Origin: Trichostrongylus colubriformis
Lineage: Eukaryota > Nematoda > Chromadorea > Rhabditida > Trichostrongylidae
DNA: 64,000 nucleotides
Direction of reading: 5' to 3'
NCBI GenBank assembly: GCA_963978905.1
Contig: OZ022256.1
Location: 37,868,001-37,932,000 of the forward strand
The notes below the pieces were generated by a model. The model did not search any database, was not told where the DNA came from, and was given only the letters and a program-made list of their open reading frames with translations. Below, in pieces: positions 34,601-46,600 of this stretch (positions are counted from its first letter, which is position 1; each line of letters opens with the position of its first letter). The translations under genes were made by a program, and so were the position numbers.

Positions 34601-37600
34601 TTTGAAAGCTTATAGCACGCGAGCCAGACGTTCTTGCGCAAAACCGAGGCGATTTTCGTATTTAGGGAGTCAAACTACCTCAAGGAGCATGTTTTTAGCC
34701 AATTCGAGAAATTGACCAAATTTCGGAAAAATTCACGGGCTATTGGGTGGCAGCACATTGTACAAAGGCGAAGTCGTTGACCCTTGCCTGGGAAATGCTC
34801 CTATTTGACCCTTGTTTCGTACATTCAGTACGATGGGGAAGTGTGAAAGGTATGTGTAGGCTATCCTGTTTAGGTTGCAGGAGTTTTTGTCGAAAAAAAG
34901 TTCAAAAACTACCACTTCACCCCCTGGCCACCCCCAATTTTCCGAAGTTGGACCAAAAACTGGATTTGGCTGAAAATTTGCGCAGAGGGGTAATTCGACC
35001 CCCTGTGCGCGAATATCATAATCTTTCTACGCAACAACGCCTAATTCGTGTGGTACGGGATTCCTTCGACTTGGTAACCTTCCCTTGTGAGTAATGTTAG
35101 TAGTTATAAATAAAGTGGCAGAGTAAATGATGGGTGCGATAGGTACCAGTACAAGGAAACGTCCACAAGTGAAAGAAAAGCACTTACTGACAATGAAACA
35201 CAAAATGCAAAAAACCCGCACCGGCAGGGAGCAAATCCATGACCCCTGGCCTGCAGAACCAGAACACTACCTATGAGCCACGGAGGCCGTTGCTTGTTGC
35301 TGATGACATAGTGCCTCGCAAATTGTAACTCTGCTCCCAGAGACGGACAGCAGACATGGAATGCAGATTGTTGAATGGCATCCCGAGCCCTATCATTGGT
35401 ATAAACCCCATTTCAAACGGCCACTTCGACTTGCCATCCTTCCCTTGTAAGGTAGGGACCACTTTTATTGTCACGTGGTGCCTTTAAGCGTGTCCATCTG
35501 ACATGTTCCTTAAAACTTCTGTCCCCAAGAACCAAAAGCGCACATCAACACGAAACCAGGTGCACGGGCTTTCGATGGCTATTGATGAAAACGATGGATG
35601 ATGAGAGATGAGGATATACACACCTCTTTCCCTTGCGCTTGCATGTGGATGTTGGATGTAACTTAAAAGTCCCTGAGATTCCACCAATGAAAATCAAAGG
35701 ACTACCCGCTTTAGGCGAACCTTTGACGAAGGAAAGAATGAATCTTTGGTCCATCTAACAATTTCTTTCAGTACTCAGCTCGAATTACCGTTGCCGCTGA
35801 TCGAGAAGTTTTCTCCAAACTTACTGAGGGAATCCTCATCAACACGCACCTGTCCATAAATTCCGATTCGTAGGAAAATGACACAGCCCGAATCGGACCT
35901 TACAATTGATTCAAGTCCGGCTTTGACCATCTTCTTAGCCTTCGCACCAACGTCAAGCTACGACGAGAGTGAGCCAGAAGCATTCTTTGTGCAACTGGAG
36001 AACTTCTATAAAGATGAACATAGCTCCAAGGTTGTTGTCGGCATCTCTAACGCTAGAATCGTCTCAAGAATATGGATAACGAGGCTTACATCGAGGCTCA
36101 CGTAAGGAATGATTAGTGTAAAAGGGTGTTCGAGTCCATGGTGTCAATAGATTCCATCCATGGTAACTCACAGTCCAGACCACTCATATATTTACTATGG
36201 ATATGGGAGGCTCCTGGTCGACAATTCCATAAAATGTTGATTACATTCCTTCAGTCGAAGGTTTTGTGTGACCGTTTCTCTGCTGTTCCCAAGTTTTACA
36301 CGAGATCACACCAATGACTCATCCACGTTAGATTCATTTCAATACGAGGAGAGAAAGCCGCGAAGCTCAAGAGACAGGTTTCAGAGCAGTCATCAGATGG
36401 AGTCACTTCAATTTCTCGGTCGTTTATATAAAGATTCTGTTGTAGAATAGAATCGGCGAGGACTGCAGCCACATAACTGTAGTGCCAGAAGGGCGAAATA
36501 AGACTAAAGTCACAAAAAACCGGGATGCGTCTCCTTTCAGAAATGCTGAAGCCGGTCCGCTAACATGGAGCCACACGAGCTCGATGTGATCACCAACACA
36601 CGTCTGACAATGAGCATGCGAAGCAATGCAGAGACGCGGTAAAGGAAGATCTCAGGGGGAGGGGAGCAACAATGGATCAAGTAGCAGAGGTTGTGAGAAG
36701 CATCTGCTGTGTTTAATAGGACAATAATGACCTGCGTCCAACGTCCGAAAGGTAGTCACTGCTTCCCGTAGAGAAATGAAGAAGGTCATCTACGTCTATT
36801 CTTTCTCCTTGATAGCCATGTCTACCTGCCTACGAGCAATATGGAGCGAGACGGGTATGTTATCCGTTCAGTTCCTCTTTAAGAAGACTGACAAGCCATT
36901 TCGTCGGTGAAAAATAAAATCAGACCGGAACATCTGAAGATCAAACGCTACCCTGTCGGAATTCAAGGTTCATCACACAGATGTAGAATTGTGTTGGTGT
37001 ATTAGGGGGAGGAGATCGCAGCTGTCGTTTTATCTCCCTGCTGCCTTTAGTCTACAAGCTTTTTACACAGGATGAATAGGCTAGACGATCAGACGAAGGT
37101 CAGTCACGCGAGCAAGCATGTTTCGAGGTGGATTTAGTACAACAGGTCACATCTACACGATCACCAGTCTCACTGAAGTACCACACGAGTACAAGATGCC
37201 TCGGCTCAAAATCATCGATTCGAAGAAGGCTCTTAAATTCATTGAAAGCGATTATCGGAACACTAGGAAACCCTGGTATGCACTCAGTACATGAGAGTTT
37301 TTCGTGAGGCATCTAGGAACTCCACGACCAGACCTTCACCATTCTATGAAGTATTTATCATCGACGTGAAGAGAGGGGATGAACGAGGCAACATCTTCCC
37401 TCCTACACTTTTCAGCGCCGCTCTTGAGAGCGTAATGTATCAGTTGAAATGGAAAACCATGGGAGTCAAGGTCTACCGCTCCCGCTTCCCTGACGACATA
37501 GTGCTCACACCGACGATTCAGCAAGCGAAGCGAGTACTAGCTGATTTCGACTGCGACGGAAAATTTAAAGCTCATTCCAAGAAAGACGATGTTCATGAAG

Positions 37601-40600
37601 AACGGATTGGTACCTGCTGTTCTATCCATGCTCAACGAAACGAGCTTCACCGAATGTTCCAGCTGAGTGTACCTAGGTTGAGAACCCAATATGAAAACGG
37701 CTTAGCACTAGATCTGAGTAGGAACAGGAAAGCAGATTTTGCAGCCTTTAATACCAATGCTTCGAGCATCGTCCTCTCGATGACGCAAGTGCAAAAGGGA
37801 ATTCAGAAATCCGAACTCCGCCGACGATCGAAGGTTAGAGACGCTATTTACCTGAAAATCGAATAGCCGACATTACCGTTGGACGAAAGCGATTACCAAC
37901 GGGATCACTCAGGACGTCAGTGTCAGTACACTTGAACGACCGCTGTCCCGATTGTCACACTTCTCAAAAAGAACACGAGCGATGGAAGCGGGAAGCTGAG
38001 TGTCTCTGGCGTCAGAAAGGTTCACTGCACTATTGCTCGGGACAAGGACAATGGAGACGTTGAAGCCTCCTGTGCGTGCGAGACTCTCGATGAACAACCG
38101 GACAACACATAATATTCATTTGGATGAAAGTTAGATGATATAAAATCAAAGCGGAGGAGGTGGTTCAGTGACAGGTGTCGCACACTCCCATTCACCTGGT
38201 GCGGGATCAACGCCCGCCCAGTTTCTCGATTCTTAGTCTGTTAACGGTGCTTTTGCAAGTCACCAATGGAAAACCCTTCGCTATCAGATTGAAACGGCAG
38301 CCGTGGTCAGGCAACTCTGTAGATAAGCGTTAGATGAGTCCGTTCGACGGGAACTGCTGCGCCGGACCACAGCTGACACAGCATGGCGAACGTAGCTCCA
38401 ACACAACGGGATAGTTCTATTCAAAAAGAATGATAGAAATGAATTTCTCTTTACTCCCATTTCCTTTCCACTTCCACCCTACTTATGTTAACAATTTTTT
38501 GAACTTAAACATTGTGTTATAAGGAAATGTAAAAGCATTACGGGATTCTCTCGTCACCGAATGGTATTGCCAACCAGCCACCGCAGTGCTCGGTAAGGTA
38601 TTCCTGAAAGGAAGACGAATTAATTTACAATAAGAACTACCAAAAAGGAAGCTTCACACAAGTAAAAACTCAGAAAACGATCAGCTCAAAGATTTCCTTC
38701 TAAAATAATTTTGTAGTATTGATCAGTTTTTCAAAATATGCTTCTTCGCCTTTTTCTACTCTTTACTAATGTGATGATGTTGAGCGTTCCCGTTCTGCGA
38801 TTATTGCTGGTGAAATCGACAGCAATCTCTCCTTGTCTTCTGCTCGTGTTATTCATTATTTTCAATGCGCGAAGAGTATCCCTGATCATTTATCTGCAGA
38901 TTGTGCGCCTACTTCGGTATATCGATTAGAACAAATCGACAGTAACTACTCCAGATAACTTCTACCTTTTATATTTCCTTCCTTGTTCTATGCCGAGCAA
39001 GTATACCAACAAGCCCTCGTTCGAAAATTTTGAGGTCTCTGGCCTCTTTAGTCGGCCTTCGCTCCCCAAATCGGAGAAGGATAGGCTGCGAAACGAACGA
39101 GCAGCCAGTAACAAATCAAAAACTGGTGGAAATGATTCTGGTCCTATCTTATCACGTTCAATAAATCAGAGACCAGGTGCAAACCCGGAAAGTGTCACTA
39201 CAAGTCAAATTGTAATACCTCCTAATATTATAAGGTTGTGCCAAAAATCTTGTAGGATTTTTCCAAGAACATCAATAACTCGTGTTTACTTCGAAGAAGA
39301 TCTAGGCGGTTCAGGAATATGGTAGAGCATTCTCTGAGCTTTCTAAAAAGTATATTCTGACCCGCCAGATTCCGTGGAGAAAGCTACAATGCCTGTAGTC
39401 GATACCCACCAAACACGCGGTGTCATCCACTTTGAGTGGTCTCGCGGCACCAAAGCGACGGAAGCTTGCGAATACATTAATGCTGATTGGACAAGAAATG
39501 TGTGAGGTACGAGACCGTGCGCCGCTGGCTCGTCAGGTTCAGCAACGGAGAGACTGACATGGAAAACAAGACACGCTCAGGACCTCAATTCTACAATTGA
39601 TAATTCATCACTGGGTGAATCCTCCTTTCCTTACGAAATCATGAGGTGTGATCGCAAGAGAAAAAAGGGGGTATTGCAAGTTACCGCGAAGGTCATTTTA
39701 CCCTAACCCACTTTTCCACAAAACCATACGTAACGGTTATGGGCGCTTATGTGCAGATTTGATTATCAGTGACACTTCTTTACACCTTTCGGTTATATAT
39801 AGGGCCATTAACTGTTCCAACTTAACCTGCCAACTCTTTAAGACAATCAGTAATATTATTTCGTGCAATCAGCCATGCATTATCTGCGGGGACCCAAATT
39901 TACCGGATATTATTTACATGGTTCTCAGCACCTGTTGCTATTAGCTCTAGGTCAAAATCTTTCCTGGAGAGAGTACAAATCTGCTGGGTTCAAATTTCAA
40001 GGTTGGACTTCCTAACGGTACTAGTGACTCGCGAATTCGAGGATGCAAGCCATGATACTATTATTTCTTACCTAGGTACAGTTGATTTGTCTGGTCGTTC
40101 AATACAGTTTACTCAGTTAATGATAATATGGACTATTCAGTTAATGATAAATATGACCTTTCCAGCTGCTCTACATCATACCATCAATCTGTTTGTACCC
40201 TTGGTCTGCTTTTGCTGATGATGTTAAAATCCACTAAAAAGTTAGGTCTACTGATGACTGTACCATTCTTCAGTGTGCCCTCGACTCCACATCCTACTGC
40301 AAAAGAATGGAGCCTTCCTCTACTAAAAGAGAAAACTAAATTCATGCGTCATGATAGGAAGTCTAGTGGTGATGTAAAGATTACTACGTAACATATTGAA
40401 GAATCAATAATCGAACAGTTCTACATAATTACCGATTTGGGAATTTTGATGATCTCTGACCTCTGCTTGCCAGGAAGGCACACTAACCTATCCACAGTGT
40501 GTTCAGAGCGCTATCTACCAAAAACTCTACTGTTCTTCTACTGGTATGTAAGTAAGGTCCCTGGTTGAACTTGGCACTGTCATTTTCAATCATAAGCGTA

Positions 40601-43600
40601 GAACCATGAAAACATCGGAGAAAGTTAGTCAAAATTTTACTAGGAACTTTTAGTCGAAATCGATGCCTTCATTTACGCTAAAATTCCCTCGAGTGATACT
40701 CGTAACTCTATCCTAGACCTAACTTTCTCGCTTGCCGTAAGAGAAGGAATGGTCTTTTGATGTTTTGCAGAATTCTCCACGGGCGTTCCTGTTTTCATCT
40801 CAGTACTTTGGATGGATTGAGAACATTCACGATTAGAGGTACTCCCTTCGAATCACTCCTCCCGAATTCGAGCTCAACTGTAGAGCACACTTTTTTGTAG
40901 ATCGAGTACACATCTCTTACATGGAACTAACAAGGGAGGTCTTTCAGGTCATGACGCGCTTTTGGGAAACGGTTGTTTCCATTATATGGGGGTACCTATA
41001 TAACTAGGTACCCCCATATAATTATATGGGGGTACCTAAACATATAACTAACTCCCATTTTTGCTGAGCGACCCTACGAATGCCAAAAAAGGAGTAAAAA
41101 AATTTTTTTCAAAAGGGCGATTTTAACCCACTTATTGTAACGCATGCTCCTTGTAACCTTGATCATGTGCAGATCCAAAGGTGTTCTTCCATTTCACATC
41201 CAAAACAAAGTCAAATACGGGAAAAAATACGATCTTACCTCTACCATATACTAAAGGTGTGCAGCAGTTTCACAACGGTTCCACGATGTGGGCTGGCAAA
41301 AAACAGCTTTCAAGAAGGGCGTCATGAGTTGGAAGACCTTCCTCGTAAGCAGAAAGAAGGACATCCCTGTTAGCTCTTTGGATTTCAAGAAATACCTTGA
41401 TGATCATGTTGCTTCGTGAGCAGTTCTGGGTCTGCGCTGATACATACTTTCTTCGAAATCGTTCCATTTGTCATACTATCCCTGATACCCGTCGACCTAC
41501 TCTTGTCTTCCTGCGGGAACTCAGGTGCGACCGTGCTTCCTTCCCCCAGGGGTAGACAGAAAGTTAGTGGCAGTTATGTCATAATTCCAGCACGATGAAG
41601 GTTCCCTTTTCAGTCGCCTGTAGCCGCCCACGTTTTCGGGAATAGCAGACCCGGAATTGCCGGCGCTCAACAAAGCTGAGCGCAGTGCGCCCGACCGTAC
41701 CTCGGTCCGTGCGGGTCGATCTGTATAGGGCTTAGAGCCGAGCTTTCGCTCTCACAGTCCGATCTGGCATCCTCACTGCAGATGCCCGGTGTTCCTCTCC
41801 TAACGGATGGGGGCATAGCAGAGCCTGGCAGAGGCGGACTCTTATATACTGAGCCATGGCTGGAAGCTAGCCGGGTGCGCGGTGCGCCCACAAGTACAAT
41901 CGTAAACCGCAACAGTACATGACGATGCTATGATTGAAAAGCTTCATTTTCATTCTTTCACTTTCATTCTTTAAGCGATGCAGTCCATGCCTCGACGAAA
42001 CCTGTTTAGAACATTGAGTTCTTTCAATGTTTCTTTCGCTTCAATTTCACTTCACTTAACGCCACACTCCAATCAAGGAGACCGGTGTCGGCCGCGTCGT
42101 CACGTATTTTCCGCGAATTGTCACGTGCTATCCCAGACTAGCCAAACGTCACGACCCGATCAAAATGGTTGCTTTCAAAAGAGACGCTTACTCACCTTCA
42201 AGTCTTCATCCTCGCGATCTCGTGACACTAGAACTATCTCAAAGTTCTTACCATTCTCCTTCACTGCTTTGTAAAACCTCTGAAAATTGAAGTGACAGTA
42301 TGAGCGTAGGGTTATTTCTGCACAAATAAAAAATCGTCCCAACGAATCTGAACAAAAACTCACTTCGAGCTTAGGAGTGAATTGGCGACACGATGGACAC
42401 CACATTGCTGAGAAGTACAGCGCTATCACCTAGAAGAGTGTTGAAAGTCTTTTGTGAGAAGCTTCCTAAGGATTGGCCTTTCGGTTCATGGAGGTCACAG
42501 AGCCCTTGCTGCTTGGACAACGCTGCTATGATCCGAAGTATCATTTCTCATGCCTCAAACCTGCCTCCGGAGGGGTTTCAGTGGTAACGGCACGTTCTGG
42601 TTCATGGAAACGAAGGACGCTTCGAACCCAGAGAAACGGAATGCTCAAGAACACCACCCAATATAAATCCCTCAGGCACCCAGAAAGAACGGACCTCAAC
42701 AAGGTTGTGAACGGGGCGACGAAATTTCGAATTTTGCCCAGCTGAGGCGACACATACTCCCCTCCCAACGATCAAATACGACCCCACACTCGAGGATCCT
42801 CGACGGAGACATGACCCTGGGTTCGGCGGTAGTTCACACGTGTCACTTCCGTGTTCACACGTTCCACATTTCCAACTGCTGTGCTGGAGCTAATGATTTT
42901 TTTGGTTCCTTGTGCTTCTGAACAGAATGGATTTGTTCAGGATTCCCTCAATTGTGAAATCAGCTTGAACATGGGATAAGTAAGCGCGGAATCCCGAAAT
43001 CAAGACGGACAAAAAGGAAGACCGCCGGGAATAGCTAATAGGGAGCTCTGCGAAAATATTGGGTTGAGGAATAGGTTCCCGCGGTTTTTCTCAACCCCGT
43101 TTTTCACATTGTTCCCTTCATCCTTCGACAGAGCTTATACATGCTATTGATAGAGCTTTTTTGGCTGTACAAATTGCTACTATCTGTTTTCTGATTCCTT
43201 CGACCACCTAATATTTATGAGGTTTGAAAATGAAGTAAGCTGAAGGCAAAAAATTAGCACTTGCGCACCTCATTTTTCACATCTGCCATCGAGATCAAGA
43301 ATGTATGTGTATAGTTTTCGATAGAGCTTTTTCAGCTCTAGAGAATGGTACCACTTTTCATTCAAATCGCCTTACTGTTTACTGTTTTTAAGACTCACAA
43401 ATGCAGTGCCCGCAAAAGTGTGCACTTTCGTTATCTTCTCTTCCTTGCCTACTATCGAGATTAGAGAAGTGCATATACGCATTCGATAGAGTTTTTTTCG
43501 CTTTACAAGATGATACCCTTCTTTTGTATCCTCTCATATTTTAGCATGTAGGAATAAGTTTCCACCTGTTTTTCAATTCGAAATTGCGTGATGAACATGA

Positions 43601-46600
43601 ATTTTTTGACAGATTATTTTGCATCATTCGATAGAGCACTTCTCGCTCTACAAGATACTGCGTGCGGTTTTTGTTCGAATTAATTTTCGCCATTTTTTAG
43701 ATCATTAAAAATCGACAAAATCGAGCATTTTTGATACCATGTGACGAAAATGCTCGATTTCGTCGACTTTTAAATGATCTAAAAAATGGCAAAAAATTAA
43801 GGCGAAATTTAATCCGAACAAAACTCTAAACACTATCCTGTAGAGCGAAAAGAGCTCTATCGAATGATACAAACACGCTGTCAAAAAAATTCATTTTAAC
43901 CAAGCAATTTAGAATTGAAAAACAGGTGGATACCTATTCCTACATGCTCAAAAATGAAAGGATTTGGAAGATGGGTGGTATCATCTTGTAGAGCAAAAAA
44001 ATGCCCTATCGAATGCGCATATGCACATTCTCTCCAATCTCGATTATAGGCGAAGAAGAGAAGATAACGAAAGTGCACACTTTTGCGGGTATTGCATTTG
44101 TGAGTCTCTGCAGCAAAAAGTTGAGCGGTTTGAATAAAAAGTAGTACCATTCTGTAGAGCTGGAAAAGCTCTGTCGAAAGCATATACACATACATTTTTA
44201 TCTCGACAGCAGACGAGGAAGATGAGGTGCGCAAGTGCGTTTTTTGTGCCTTCAGCTTACTTCATTTCCAGACCTCACAAATATTGGGTAGTCGAAGGAA
44301 TCGAAGAAGAGATAATAGCATTTCGTAGAGCAAAAAAAACCTATCAAAAACAAATATGAGCTTTGTCGAAAGATGAATTGAACAGTGTGAAAAACGGGGT
44401 TAAAAAAACCGCGGAAACTTATTTCCCAACCCAATAAAACAGATTGTTATTTTCTGCATTTGTATCTCGTTCGAGAAGATAGGGAAGTTCTTTTTTATAT
44501 ATTAGGTTGATTCATAATAAATCGGACAAATTGACCAATTTTAATCATTGTCGTACAACTTTTTTACGACAACAGGGATTCACTTGAAATATACTCCATC
44601 TTTATCGATGACCTTCTGCCACGGTATAGGCAGATCATGGATGCCCTTGCTCCAGAAAGCCGGAAGCTGGAGCTCGAAGAAGGAGTGCCGCCTTGACCTC
44701 GTCGCGAGTTTTGAAGTCTTGGCCGTCCAGGTGGCGTTGGCTGTGGGAGAAAAGGTGGAAATCTGAAGGGGCCAGGTCTGGGGAGTACGGTGGGTATAGA
44801 AGTACGGTCCAACTGTAGGACAGCAGCTCGGCCTTGGTCGATCTTGCGAAGTGCGGTCTGTGGAAGTAGACACGTTGTCGTGCTGGAAGTAGACATGTGA
44901 CCGCCGCCGTAGCGAACTTTGGACATTCGCCTTCAATTCTCGTAATTGACGAACGTAGACGTCGGCGGATACTGTTGTACCTTCATCGAGCAGCTCCCAG
45001 TACTCTACGCCGTGTACCCACCAACCGCGGTTTTTGTCTTCGATGGAATAGTCGCCTGACGCAAACTTCGAATGCTACAACTACAGTGTACTTCTACCGG
45101 GGGCATGCTCCTTGTGAACTTCTATCAGACGTCTGCCGATATCCGCGGGTTCCTGGCCAGATAGCGATATAAATAGTATGACGTTGCGGATGTGGTCTCT
45201 GGACCGCTTGAAATCGTGTGGCATTGTGGCGGAATGAATTTACTTTGGAGTGATTATTTTGCGATACTTTGAAGAGCTTTTCATACTCATTCCAACGGTA
45301 CCTCGCGCGTCCATTTTCGTTAATTCGTTACTGAGTTATGATCTCTAGAAATCATCACTACCATTTGTCCGATTTATTATGAATCAACCTAATAATAAGT
45401 TTAGGTCTTCTCTTTTCTCTTTCCCCTGATTATCGCCGCTACTCGCGATGTGAAAGCTGCTGCTAGGATGCTGAGCTATGGGAAAAAGGTATATGAACAT
45501 GAAGAAGTAAACAATGGGAGTCGAAATTTCTCGTAACAGTGCGGGTTTTAGTCTCGTCCAACTAGGGAAGGTATTTTAATTCCCATGGAACTTTGAAATG
45601 AGACCCGGGGGGATCGATAGAGCTGCGAACGCTGATTATAACAGTGAAAACCAAAATTGCCAAATGGCATCCTGAAGCGAGTTACGATGGGTCAAAATTT
45701 GCCTGTGACACCTCATTGGCGAGGCACTTTGCCATCAGACGGTTTGTCAAAATGGCCATTTGCAATGATACACATACCACTGTGCGCGCTTTTAAATGCT
45801 GATCTCAAATCTGTATTCAGAATCTGTCAAACAATTACCTGAATGAAGTTATGAAGGTTTTTCTGAAAAAAAGAGTAATACCATTTCATGGTATGTTTGG
45901 GAGCCCATAGCGCGCGAGCCATACGTTTTCACGCAAAACCATTGTGATTTTCGTGTTCAGGGTATCAAATTACCCTATGGGACAACTTTTCAGCTAATTC
46001 GAGAATTTGACCAAATTTCGGAAAAATTGATGAGCTATTGGCTGGCAACCCATTTGACAAAGGAGTAGTCGTTCACCCTTCCCCAGCAAATGCTCTTATT
46101 TGGCGCTTGTTACGTGCGTTTAGTGTGATGGGCAAGTGTGATAGGTATGTTTAGGTTATATTGTTCAGCTTGCAGGATTTTTTGTGGAAGGAAACTCAAA
46201 AACTCCTACTTAACCCCTGGCCACCCCTCATTTCCCGAAGTTGGGCCAAAAACTGGATCCGGCTGGAAATTTGCACAGAGGGGTAACTCGACCCCCTACG
46301 CGCGAATATCATACAAGGAAACGTTTAGAAGTGAAACAAAAGCACTTACCAACAATGAAACACAAAATGCAAAAAAAGCCGCACCGGCGGGAAGCAAACC
46401 CACGTTTACGGAACCGGAGCACTACCACCAAGCCACAGAGGCCATATCTGGTTAGGCGCTAGTCATGCTGATAGCAAAGCGCCTCGCCATTGAGATGTCA
46501 CAGGCAAGTCACACGCAAACTTTGACCCCTCGTAACTCGCTTCAGGATGCCAATTGGCAATTTTGGTTTTCACTGTTATAATCAGCGTTCGAAGCTCTAT

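Noticed and set aside
40985..41046. CRISPR-like short repeats
   Set aside because: Only a few copies, partly inverted, with no spacers; these are palindromes in a eukaryotic intron.
42175..42429. Single 84-codon frame spanning 42175-42429 as one exon
   Set aside because: The middle part (about 42280-42363) is an intron with GTGAGT donor and TTTTCAG acceptor; removing it keeps the thioredoxin fold in phase.
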